14,065 nt of DNA from Chloroflexota bacterium (lineage in GTDB: Bacteria; Chloroflexota; Limnocylindria; Limnocylindrales; CSP1-4): the NCBI GenBank assembly GCA_021812735.1, contig JAKAMV010000155.1, forward strand, positions 1 through 14,065, read 5' to 3'. The notes below the pieces were generated by a model, which saw nothing but the letters and a program-made list of their open reading frames with translations, was not told where the DNA came from and did no database searches. Below, one piece after another: positions 6,276 to 12,451 of the stretch. The first letter of the stretch is position 1, and each line of letters starts with the position of its first letter. The position numbers were made by a program, and so were the translations under genes.

Positions 6276-8819
6276 TCACCAACGCGACGGTCTGTCGCCT
6301 CCTCCGCGCGGGGGGGGGGACGGAGTGCTCTCGGCGTCAGCCTGGCCTCCTGCGTGCGGGTCCACGCGGGTGTGGCGGGCCGCGGCGCGGGGGCCCGGCC
6401 GCCCTGTCCCGTCGCGCGTGGGGAGCGGGAGGCGGGCGCCCAGCGCCGCAACCTCGACCACAGGAGATGGGCGGGCGAACCAGTAGCCCTGCGCCAGGGG
6501 CACCCCGAGCGAGGCGAGCAGGCTGGCCTCGGCCGCGCGCTCCACGCCCTCCGCCAGGAGCGTGCAGCCGGTGGCGCCCGCGAAGTGCCCCATGCCGACC
6601 ACGAGGGCCTGGCGGGCCGGGTCGGTGTCGATGCCCGCCACCAGCGCCCGGTCGAGTTTCACGATGTGGGGTGCGAGCTCCAGGATGTGGCGCAGGCTGG
6701 CGAATCCGGCGCCGGCGTCGTCAACGGCGAAGCGCAGCTCGGGCCCCAGGCGCTCGATCGCCCGGCGCAGGGCGGCGTAGTCGGCCACTGCATCGTGCTC
6801 GGTGAGCTCGAGCACGGCCGGGCGGCCTGCCTGCGCGAGCAACCCGGCGAGCGGTTCACCCGCCAGGACGAAGGCGGGCGAGGCGTTGAGCTCGAGCCAG
6901 GGCCCGGGCGGCAGCGCCCCAGAGGCCGCGATCGCCGCCTCGAGGGTGGCCGCCTCGAGCTCGAGACCCAGGCCGGCCGCCTCGGCTGCGACGAACGCCA
7001 CCTCTGGCGGGCTGCCGTCGGCGAACCGGGTGAGCGCCTCGTAGCCCACCACCTCACCGTCCGCGAGCGCGACGATCGGCTGGAAGACCGGCGAGAAGGC
7101 GCGCTCCGCGATCGTCCGGCGGATCGCACCAGCCGCTGCCGACGCCTGCCGTCGCGCGGCGAGCCCGGGTCCGAGCACGGTCGCCGCCAGGGCGGCAAGA
7201 TCGCCCAGAGTCGCGAGTCGCTCGGCCAGGAGCAGCCGACCACGGGGGTCCGCCGTCCCGGCGATGAGCAGTCCCTCCAGTCGCCCCGCGGTCGTCACCG
7301 GGACGAACGCCTGGCTCTCCGCCCCGGACGCCCTCCCGCGTCCACCCGTCCGACGGCCGATGAGCCGCTCCTCAATCCAGGCGCCTCCCGCCGCCCGTTG
7401 GGCCAGCCGGCGCGTCGCCCCTGCGGGCAGCGTGGCACCCTGTGTCACCCCGTCGGCGGGGGCGACGGCCAGGACCCGCGCGGTCCCGTCCGCCTCGAAC
7501 GCCACCAGGGAGGTGCTGTCCAGGCCGGGGAGCGCGACGATCTCGGCGCACACCTGTTCGGCCGTGGCCTCCACGGTCTCGGCCTGGCGCAGGCGGCGGA
7601 GCGCGTCGCTGATCTGGGCGCGCCCGCGCGTGGCGCGCCCGAGGGCCTCGGTGGCGGCCCGCTCGGCGGTCACGTCGCGGTCGATCTGGACGTAGTTGAT
7701 GAGCTGGCCGTCCGGACCGCGCACGGGCGAGATCACCGACTCGACCTCGAAGAAGGAGCCGTCCTTGCGCCGGTTCACCAGCGATCCGCTCCACGCCTGA
7801 CCCGCACGGAGCATCGCCCACAGGCTGCTGAGGACGGCCGGGTCCTGGCGATCGCTCTTGAGGATCCGCGGGTTCTGACCCAGGATCTCATCGGCGGGGT
7901 ATCCGGAGAGGCGCTCGAAGGCCGCGTTCACGTACACGATCGTCCCGTCGGGTTCGGTGATCAGGATGGCGTCAGACGCCTGCTCGACGACCGTGGCGAG
8001 GCGGGCGAGTTCAGCACCCGCGGCCACCCGCTCGGTGATGTCCTGCACGGTGCCGGCCATGCGGACCGCCGTGCCCGCGGCGTCCCGGAAGAGCGCGCCG
8101 TCCTCGTGGACGATGCGCACCGCGCCATCGGGCCGGACGATGCGGTGGGTGAAGTCGTAGGGCGCCCCCACCTCCCGCGAGCGACGGTCCGCTTCGGCCA
8201 TGCGGACGCGGTCGTCGGGGTGGACGAAGGCGTAGAGCGCCTCGTTCGTCCCGCCGAATGTGCCGGGCTCGATGCCGAAGATGCGGCAATGCTCGTCGGA
8301 CCAGCGGAGCGCGTCGGTTGCGAGGTCCCACTCCCAGCTCCCGATGCCCGCGATGCGCTGCGCCGCGGCGAGGTTGCGCTCGCTCTCCCGGAGGGACTCG
8401 ATCAGCCGCTCGTGCTCCGCCTCGGCGCGCCGCTGGACGGTGAGGTCGGTGAGGTAGACGAGCATGGCGGGTCCGTCGGGCAGCTCGATCGGCGCGACGA
8501 GCAGCTGCAGCGGAAACTCGGTCCCGTCGCGATGCCGGCCCACCGACTCGTAGGAGAGTGGCTCTCGGACCCCCGAGGCGCGCCGCCGTACACGCTCGAC
8601 GACCGCCTCGCGCACCCCGGTGGCCAGATGCTCGAACGCCGAGGTGCCAAGCACCTCGGACGCGTGCTCGTAGCCGAAGAGCACCAGCACGGCGGGGTTG
8701 GCCGCAAGGACCACACCGTCGCGATGGATGAGCGTCGCCACCGGGGACTGCTCGAAGAGGGCGCGGGACCGCGCCTCGGCTGCACTGACGGTCTCGTGGG
8801 GGGCAGGCCGGTCGCTCAC
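6276..8819 (-). CDS. PAS-PAS-PAS-GAF-EAL cyclic-di-GMP phosphodiesterase (paralogue of 1770-4160)
   Basis: From the GTG chosen the protein has 847 residues. Domains in order are PAS (about 15-130), PAS of the PAS_3 type (150-265, with IGSWEWDL and FVHPDDR), PAS (270-388, with GQNPRILKS), GAF-like (405-555) and EAL (568-785). Catalytic and metal residues are E594 (YEALTRF), N645, E674 (LELTEH), D700-D701, K721 (VKLDRA), E758 (LAEGVE) and Q777 (AQGYW). Loop 6 reads DDAGAG, as in the paralogue. I chose GTG 8819 because GGAGG stands eight bases upstream. The frame is open to 9125, but the extra 102 residues have no domain character. The C-terminal tail (786-847) is Pro/Arg-rich and includes a ten-C tract near its end. 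The downstream GGDEF gene is 27 bases away, so phosphodiesterase and cyclase are probably made from one operon. Confidence 0.92.
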   Translation of the reverse strand: MSDRPAPHETVSAAEARSRALFEQSPVATLIHRDGVVLAANPAVLVLFGYEHASEVLGTSAFEHLATGVREAVVERVRRRASGVREPLSYESVGRHRDGTEFPLQLLVAPIELPDGPAMLVYLTDLTVQRRAEAEHERLIESLRESERNLAAAQRIAGIGSWEWDLATDALRWSDEHCRIFGIEPGTFGGTNEALYAFVHPDDRVRMAEADRRSREVGAPYDFTHRIVRPDGAVRIVHEDGALFRDAAGTAVRMAGTVQDITERVAAGAELARLATVVEQASDAILITEPDGTIVYVNAAFERLSGYPADEILGQNPRILKSDRQDPAVLSSLWAMLRAGQAWSGSLVNRRKDGSFFEVESVISPVRGPDGQLINYVQIDRDVTAERAATEALGRATRGRAQISDALRRLRQAETVEATAEQVCAEIVALPGLDSTSLVAFEADGTARVLAVAPADGVTQGATLPAGATRRLAQRAAGGAWIEERLIGRRTGGRGRASGAESQAFVPVTTAGRLEGLLIAGTADPRGRLLLAERLATLGDLAALAATVLGPGLAARRQASAAAGAIRRTIAERAFSPVFQPIVALADGEVVGYEALTRFADGSPPEVAFVAAEAAGLGLELEAATLEAAIAASGALPPGPWLELNASPAFVLAGEPLAGLLAQAGRPAVLELTEHDAVADYAALRRAIERLGPELRFAVDDAGAGFASLRHILELAPHIVKLDRALVAGIDTDPARQALVVGMGHFAGATGCTLLAEGVERAAEASLLASLGVPLAQGYWFARPSPVVEVAALGARLPLPTRDGTGRPGPRAAARHTRVDPHAGGQADAESTPSPPPRGGGDRPSRW
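6310..6319. repeat. ten-base G homopolymer in the 3' end of a coding region
   Basis: Ten consecutive G residues on the plus strand (C on the coding strand) lie about 30 bases before the stop of the PAS-GAF-EAL gene. In the sequenced length the frame reads S-P-P-P-R and ends at 6276. Loss or gain of one base would replace the last residues and move the stop. The enzymatic domains end well upstream, so any effect is on the tail only. Confidence 0.8.
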
Positions 8820-9226
8820 ATCCGGTGCCTCCACCACCGCTGGCGCAGCCTCGACATCGATCGTGCGGGACCCGATCCCGGCGCGAATGATACTCCTGCC
8901 CAACGCTACGGCAGATCGGCCTTGGCCTATGTCGACATGTGGCACCCCGAGCGTGGGCACAATGGCCCCCCGGCGCGGCACACTCGCCGAAAGGAGGCGG
9001 TTCTGATCGTCAGGCTGGTCGTTCAGACCGGTCGCCGTCGCCGTCCCCATGACGGCCACGATCAGGCGTGTCCAAAGCCTTGGCGGCTGGAGCATGGACG
9101 CCTCGCGGGCCATCCTGCTCGCCACTCAGCACGCGCCAGCGCCAGCGGATTGGCGAGGGACCGTGGGGCGTCCACGCGGCCTGTCTGCTAACTCGGGCGG
9201 CGCCCCGAGCACCAGTCGCGTACCGG
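8820..9226. other. intergenic region upstream of the PAS-EAL/GGDEF operon
   Basis: About 400 bases without a convincing gene. It separates the signalling block from the TA island, and the toxin ends at 9227. On the minus strand TATCAT (8887-8892) is close to a consensus -10 for the EAL gene, but no good -35 is seen 16-18 bases upstream. A perfect ten-base palindrome ATGTCGACAT (8929-8938) and an adjacent GGCC-TT-GGCC (8918-8927) could be regulator-binding sites. Further right, CTGATCGT (9003) and ACGATCAG (9059) form an eight-base inverted repeat around GGTC-GTTCA-GACC. Confidence 0.45.
8929..8938. promoter_or_regulatory. ten-base palindrome, possible operator
   Basis: ATGTCGACAT is a perfect palindrome about 110 bases upstream of the chosen start of the PAS-GAF-EAL gene, next to GGCCTTGGCC (8918-8927). 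Position and symmetry fit a dimeric regulator site. No known regulator motif was recognised, and a ten-base palindrome can arise by chance. Confidence 0.25.
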
Positions 9227-9646
9227 CTATTCGCGGATCCGACGAGGCAGTTGTGACCGGTGGTCGTCGCCGAGGCGCCGGACTGCCTCGTAGTCACGGT
9301 CGCTGAAGACGGTCAACCAGGGCTTCCGCATCCCGGTGATGACGGCGATCGCAGGTCGGGCGAGGCCACGCTGGGCAAGCCCGCCGGGCGTGCCGTTCTC
9401 GAGGATGCAGAACAGCCGGAACTGCTCCCGGCCCGGGCCCTGCGCTCGGATCTCGTAGTAGCCGCCCATCGCGCCGTGCATCGCCTCCCACCGCCCGCCG
9501 CCCGAGTAGCGGGGCGGCGGAGCCTCGGCGACGTCGTCGAGCACGGCCACGAGCTGGGCGCTCACCTTGAGGGGACAGCCGTCGAGGAACTCGTCGGCCG
9601 GACATCGTCCATCGGCCGTCCGGTAGTAGACGACGTCCCACGCCTC
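9227..9646 (-). CDS. RelE/HigB-type (Gp49-like) toxin, start codon unclear
   Basis: The protein begins around EAWDVVYYRTADGRCPADEF, the usual opening of phage-derived Gp49-like/HigB toxins of the RelE superfamily, which cut mRNA or act on the ribosome. It continues with GGRWEAMHGAMGGYYEIRAQ and REQFRLFCILENG, then a C-terminal helix, giving about 139 residues, normal for the family. It lies directly behind the XRE antitoxin gene (stop 9664-9666) in the -1 frame relative to it. No ATG, GTG or TTG occurs in this frame between the antitoxin stop and the conserved WDVVYY. The codon at the expected start (9644-9646) is GAG, one base from GTG. The first internal GTG (9565) would remove the first strand. 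The next in-frame start upstream is the ATG at 10009, ahead of the antitoxin. The gene may use a non-standard start, be inactive, or contain an assembly error. Confidence 0.7.
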   Translation of the reverse strand, partial: EAWDVVYYRTADGRCPADEFLDGCPLKVSAQLVAVLDDVAEAPPPRYSGGGRWEAMHGAMGGYYEIRAQGPGREQFRLFCILENGTPGGLAQRGLARPAIAVITGMRKPWLTVFSDRDYEAVRRLGDDHRSQLPRRIRE

Positions 9647-9663
9647 GGGCGCGGGCGAGGGAG

Positions 9664-10002
9664 CTACGCGCCGGCCGCTTCGGGCTCTCGGCGTCGGACG
9701 CGAGCCGCCGGTCGAGGAACGATCTGGATCTCGGCGCCGAGCGCGGTCGCCAAGGCGGCGACCGTTCGAAGCTCGGGGTTCACCTGCGCGGTGAAGAGCC
9801 TCCGCACGACCGCGTCGTTCCGCCCGATCTCCCGCGCCAGCTCGGCTTTCGAGAGGCCCGCCTCCACCCGGAGCTCGTCGAGGCGCTCCATGATCGCGTT
9901 CACCTGGGCCAGCTCCCGGCGGGTGCGCTCGTACTCGGCCCTGAACTCCGGGTCCTCGAGCCGCTGGGCGGTCTTTCGCCTGTGATACGTCGTGTCCAGC
10001 AC
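9664..10002 (-). CDS. XRE-family HTH antitoxin (HigA-like)
   Basis: This 112-residue protein has a helical N-terminus (HRRKTAQRLEDPEFRAEYER) and a Cro/C1-type helix-turn-helix at about 42-95, with LSKAELAREIGRNDAVVRRL followed by RTVAALATALGAEI. It is a DNA-binding antitoxin expected to neutralise the adjacent RelE/HigB-type toxin and to repress the shared promoter. Antitoxin-first order is the reverse of classical higBA. The GTG at 10002 is the only start in this frame, since a TAA in frame lies three codons upstream. A GGAGG sits 11 bases before it. That GGAGG is also four bases before an ATG at 10009 in the toxin frame. A promoter with a palindromic spacer lies at 10037-10065. Confidence 0.85.
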   Translation of the reverse strand: MLDTTYHRRKTAQRLEDPEFRAEYERTRRELAQVNAIMERLDELRVEAGLSKAELAREIGRNDAVVRRLFTAQVNPELRTVAALATALGAEIQIVPRPAARVRRREPEAAGA

Positions 10003-10036
10003 GCGCCATTAAGCCTCCGTGGCGGGTTACACGGAC

Positions 10037-10065
10037 ACCGTAGCATAGGTGCTACGTTCCGTCAA
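10037..10065 (-). promoter_or_regulatory. promoter of the XRE/toxin operon with palindromic operator
   Basis: On the minus strand TTGACG (10060-10065) and TACGGT (10037-10042) are separated by exactly 17 bases, matching a housekeeping-sigma promoter with a TANNNT -10. The spacer holds CGTAGCA-CCTA-TGCTACG (10039-10056), a perfect seven-base inverted repeat that overlaps the -10. A dimeric HTH protein bound there would block RNA polymerase. The HTH antitoxin encoded just downstream is the natural candidate for such autoregulation. Confidence 0.7.
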
Positions 10066-10182
10066 CGAGGCCGCCGTGACCTGGGGAGGACATTGCAGCC
10101 CGAGGCCTCCCGATGCTGCCGTGCTCCGTTCGGGGCGAGCGCCGAACGCTTCGGTTCCCGCCCGCGTGTCGTCTGGAGCCGA

Positions 10183-10470
10183 TCACTTCCCTTGCTTGTT
10201 GTACGGAGGCTGGGTGCGCTTGATCACCCGAGCTTCCTTGGCGCGGGCGTCCTTGATGTTCGGCATCTGCTCGATCTGAACCTTCGTGCCGGGAATCGGG
10301 CTCGGTCCACTCGGGAGGTGCTCGCGCAGACGCTCCTGGACCCGGCCGCGCTTCGCCGTGCCGGCGTAGTTGTTCCGGCCGCCGTCTGTCGTGATCCTGT
10401 AGATGACGGGCTTGTCGTTCGACAGCTCACCGATGCCCGCGTCGGTGAGCGGCACCGTCCTCTTCGCCAT
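10183..10470 (-). CDS. small GIY-YIG-like protein
   Basis: The 95-residue protein resembles a family of small stand-alone proteins opening MAKRTVPLT. It shows the layout of a GIY-YIG nuclease fold: VIY (22-24) for GIY, NYAG (34-37) for YIG, Arg residues at 41-47 in the following helix, E79 in AKEARVIKR as the expected metal ligand, and a closing QPPYN (N91). Such domains cut DNA or RNA, but activity of this minimal version is not established. YIG is altered to YAG. The ATG at 10470 follows AAAGG at a long distance and GCGGAA closer in. Third-position GC is lower than in the signalling genes (for example ATC/ATG with AAT, GTA-type codons rare), and it lies next to a truncated methyltransferase on the same strand. 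That may mean it belongs to the remains of a restriction or defence locus. Confidence 0.7.
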   Translation of the reverse strand: MAKRTVPLTDAGIGELSNDKPVIYRITTDGGRNNYAGTAKRGRVQERLREHLPSGPSPIPGTKVQIEQMPNIKDARAKEARVIKRTQPPYNKQGK

Positions 10471-10507
10471 CTAGTTCCGCGCCTTTCAGGGTTGGGTTGC
10501 GAACGCA

Positions 10508-10521
10508 CGAGCGTCCGCTCG
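10508..10521. promoter_or_regulatory. inverted repeat upstream of the GIY-YIG-like gene
   Basis: CGAGCG-TC-CGCTCG is a six-base inverted repeat 38 bases before the ATG at 10470. Upstream of it, minus-strand GTGACG and TATCGA are spaced 16 bases apart and may be a weak promoter. The repeat would then lie in the 5' leader or near the transcription start, as an operator or hairpin. Confidence 0.25.
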
Positions 10522-10662
10522 ATCGATACTCTGCGCGCCGGCTGCGTCACCTAGCCTGTCACGCACTGCAGGGGTCGAACATCGCGCCACCTCGCTGGGC
10601 GTGCGGGACGGCACTCGCCGCGCCCTGCGGTTAGCGGGCGTGGCTGCGAGTTTGGGACCATG

Positions 10663-11277
10663 TCACGCTCGAGCGGCCCGCGCCCGGAGATACCGCCGCA
10701 GCACGGGCTGGCGCGTGAGGTCGGTGTCCTTGCCGTCGCGAACGTCGCGCTTGCGGGTGGACACCTGCCAGTTCGAGCCGAACTTGATGCCGTAGGGCGG
10801 GTCCACGTAGATGGCCTGGACCTGGCCCTTGAGCCCCTCCTTCTCGGCGAGGCTGGTCATGACCAGCAGCGAGTCGCCCAGGATCATTCGGTTCGACCAC
10901 TTGCCGCTGTGGCGGTAGAAGTCGACCTTGTCCTCGAACGTGAGCTCGCTGTACGGGGCGAAGAAGCCGAGCTGCTGCTCCGTCGCGAGGCCCTCGGACT
11001 CGGCGCGCAGCTCCTCGACGAGCGCGAGCGGGTCGATGGTCTCCTGGATGTAGACCGGGACCGCGGGCACCTCGAGGTCGGCCGCGTCCTGCTCGTCCTT
11101 GCCCCGCCAGACGAGCTGCGGGTCCAGGCTCGGGTCTCGCGGGTAGCGCACGATGGCGGGCCTCTTCTCGTCGGGGCGGGCGAAGGACTCGAGCTCGGCG
11201 GTGGGGATGTTCGGGCGGGTGTCGCCGGGGTGCGTGGTCGCGCGGACCGGCGTCCTGGGGCCCATCTTGTCAGCCAC
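10663..11277 (-). pseudogene. truncated site-specific DNA adenine methyltransferase (type III Mod-like), N-terminal part only
   Basis: The first 191 residues match the N-terminus of large type III Mod-like DNA methyltransferases: EKRPAIVRYPRDPSLDPQLVW, a FYRHSGKWSNRMILGDSLLVM segment (family pattern) and the catalytic motif IV IYVDPPYGIKF (DPPY at 159-162). After TDLTRQP (191) the family normally continues for several hundred residues, including the SAM-binding FxGxG region. Here the frame instead runs through VLRRYLRARAARA and stops at 10663. The SAM-binding and target-recognition regions are missing, so it cannot be an active methyltransferase. No downstream remainder or restriction subunit is visible. 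The GTG at 11277 has GGGGGT about five bases upstream. The break near 10704 looks like a deletion or recombination joint. Confidence 0.82.
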
Positions 11278-11295
11278 GGCTTACCCCCTGCTCAC

Positions 11296-11333
11296 TCGGC
11301 CATAAGGGCCGATGAAGTCACGGCGGCTACCGT
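11296..11333 (+). promoter_or_regulatory. divergent control region; brnT -10 and inverted repeat
   Basis: Only 62 bases separate the divergent methyltransferase stump and the BrnT gene. TACCGT (11328-11333), a TANNNT -10, stands six bases before the GTG of the BrnT gene, so its transcript would start at or next to the start codon. No clear -35 is present 17 bases upstream. TCGGCC-ATAAG-GGCCGA (11296-11312) is a six-base inverted repeat near the -35 position and a plausible operator. Confidence 0.45.
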
Positions 11334-11339
11334 CCTGCC

Positions 11340-11618
11340 GTGGACCACGTCGCCTGGGACCCAGAGAAGGATCGGCTCAATCTCGCCAAGCACGGCGTCA
11401 GCTTCGCTGAAGCGGCCAGGGTCCTCGCCGGTGATCCGGTTCGCATCTGGCCCGACCTGGCACACTCGACAGGGGAGCTGCGGATGATCACGATGGGCTT
11501 CACGCCGATGGGCCTGGTGCTGGTCATCGTGACCTCGGTCGGCTTGGACGGTAGTATCCGGATCATCTCCGCACGGCGCGCCACGAGGCGCGAGCGACAT
11601 GCATTCGAAGACGACTGA
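11340..11618 (+). CDS. brnT: BrnT-family toxin
   Basis: The 92-residue protein follows the BrnT pattern closely: WDPEKDRLNLAKHGVSFAEA at the N-terminus, a central ITMGF strand, and a closing RIISARRATRRERHAFEDD. BrnT is a RelE-like ribonuclease toxin that slows translation and is normally neutralised by the DNA-binding antitoxin BrnA, encoded just downstream. Length is normal. The start is the GTG at 11340; there is no ribosome-binding site, but a -10 box lies six bases upstream, fitting leaderless expression. The downstream gene overlaps the 3' end by 20 bases and does not look like BrnA, so the partner is unusual or missing. Confidence 0.88.
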   Translation: MDHVAWDPEKDRLNLAKHGVSFAEAARVLAGDPVRIWPDLAHSTGELRMITMGFTPMGLVLVIVTSVGLDGSIRIISARRATRRERHAFEDD

Positions 11619-12003
11619 CTCACCCCCCTCGAGGCCGCTGCGGCCAGGCATCGCTCGCCCACCGGCACCTTCGATCCCGGGCACGGTGGCGTACTGGCTC
11701 GAGAACCCGACGGGCGCGCGCGTCACCCCGCTGTATCGAAGCGCGCACACGCCGATGGTGCTGCTCGGGAACACGTACGAGAAGCTCGGCAACCTCGACG
11801 GCTGGTCGCTCGTGCGCCGCGACACGGATGGCAGCCGCCACATCGTGGTCGCGGGGCCCGAACTCGCCGAGCTTGCCCGCGCATTCCTGCCCCAGCGGAC
11901 TCCGGAGGAGGCTGCGGCCCTCGCCCCGTTCTTCTCGGCGCTGCGTCGCGTCGCGACAGGCACCGGCGTCAATGACGGGATCGAAGATGACACGGTGCGC
12001 TGA
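11599..12003 (+). CDS. hypothetical protein overlapping brnT (candidate novel partner)
   Basis: I do not recognise this 134-residue protein. The first 28 residues are Pro/Ser-rich with weaker G/C bias in third codon positions. From GTVAYWLENPTGARV onward the codon bias is strong and the sequence looks like a folded alpha/beta domain: a strand region with MVLLGNTYEKLGNLDGWSLV, then RHIVVAGPELAELARAF, then an acidic end. The ATG at 11599 overlaps the BrnT gene by 20 bases, and GAGG lies 11 bases before it. A GTG at 11686 is an alternative start. It lacks the short ribbon-helix-helix tail (LDxxVxxWFRxxG type) of BrnA. Position suggests a partner of the toxin, but this is inference only. Confidence 0.7.
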   Translation: MHSKTTDSPPSRPLRPGIARPPAPSIPGTVAYWLENPTGARVTPLYRSAHTPMVLLGNTYEKLGNLDGWSLVRRDTDGSRHIVVAGPELAELARAFLPQRTPEEAAALAPFFSALRRVATGTGVNDGIEDDTVR

Positions 12004-12012
12004 GGCGCCGGC

Positions 12013-12269
12013 ATGAGCATTTCGACCAATAGCGATCCGCTCGCCCACCCGCGAGCCGACGCCGTCGCGGTGGATGCTGACGTCCTGCGAGTAGTCGTGC
12101 GGGACGGGCGGACGATCGCGCCGCTGGCCTGGTTCGGCTGGCTCGCGAGCGCGAGCGTGGAGCAGCGGCGGGACTTCGCCATCATCGGCGGGGCGCCGGG
12201 ATCTGGTGGGGCGAGCTGGGCGAGGGCATCTCGGTCGTGAGCCTGTTCGGCCTGCCGGAAGACCTCTGA
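12013..12269 (+). pseudogene. DUF2442 protein gene with a frameshift
   Basis: The start MSISTNSDPLAHPRADAVAV followed by RDGRTIAPLAWFGWL and QRRDFAIIG is that of DUF2442, a small domain often found near toxin-antitoxin and mobile genes, with no proven function. In frame the sequence then degenerates and stops at 12240. Shifting by one base at about 12186-12200 restores the expected ending GIWWGELGEGISVVSLFGL, to a TGA at 12267-12269. One base therefore appears to be missing. The ATG at 12013 has GAGG eight bases upstream, and the gene follows the previous one by nine bases. The usual neighbour DUF4160 is not seen. It may be inactive, or the base loss may be a sequencing error. Confidence 0.75.
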
Positions 12270-12334
12270 CGCCGGTCGCGCCTTGTCGGGTGCGGCCCGC
12301 GCATCGGCATAAGTGCCAGTGCAGCCTGCGCCGC

Positions 12335-12421
12335 TACGGTCCCAGCGTGGATGACGCGTCGTGGAACGCCGGAAGTGACCGGCACGCACGGATGCGAACA
12401 TGGCTAGTTGCCTTGCCTTGA
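12335..12421 (+). other. possible decayed copy of a brnT promoter and 5' end
   Basis: TACGGT (12335-12340), six bases, then GTG opens a 24-codon frame starting VDDASWNAGSDR. This resembles the real BrnT gene, where TACCGT, six bases, and GTG precede VDHVAWDPEKDR. Over about 54 aligned bases roughly 34 agree by my hand count, above chance for GC-rich DNA, though the alignment was chosen by eye. The frame stops at 12421, and nothing BrnT-like follows. Confidence 0.25.
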
Positions 12422-12446
12422 CATGGCAAGCAGCCTAGCCTACCGT
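12411..12446 (+). promoter_or_regulatory. hicAB promoter with inverted repeat
   Basis: TTGACA (12418-12423), a perfect -35, and TACCGT (12441-12446) are exactly 17 bases apart. The -10 ends five bases before the GTG start of hicA, so the transcript should begin at about the start codon. CTTGCC-TTGACAT-GGCAAG (12412-12430) is a six-base inverted repeat centred on the -35 box, a likely operator for autorepression by the HTH-containing HicB. Confidence 0.75.
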
Positions 12447-12451
12447 CGTCC

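Noticed and set aside
8820..9125. N-terminal extension of the second EAL protein to a start at 9125
   Set aside because: The added 102 residues look non-coding, while GTG 8819 has GGAGG at good spacing right before the first PAS domain.
6096..9191. Plus-strand open frame of about 1000 codons over the second EAL gene
   Set aside because: Same reason: it is antisense to an unmistakable PAS-GAF-EAL coding region, and its own product has no recognisable domain.
9049..9306. Plus-strand ORF of 85 codons in the gap before the toxin gene
   Set aside because: Codon third positions lack the strong GC bias of real genes here, it overlaps the toxin 3' end, and no domain is seen.
9664..9720. Programmed -1 frameshift joining the antitoxin to the toxin
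   Set aside because: The toxin is in the -1 frame, but no slippery heptamer (X XXY YYZ) is present near the antitoxin stop.
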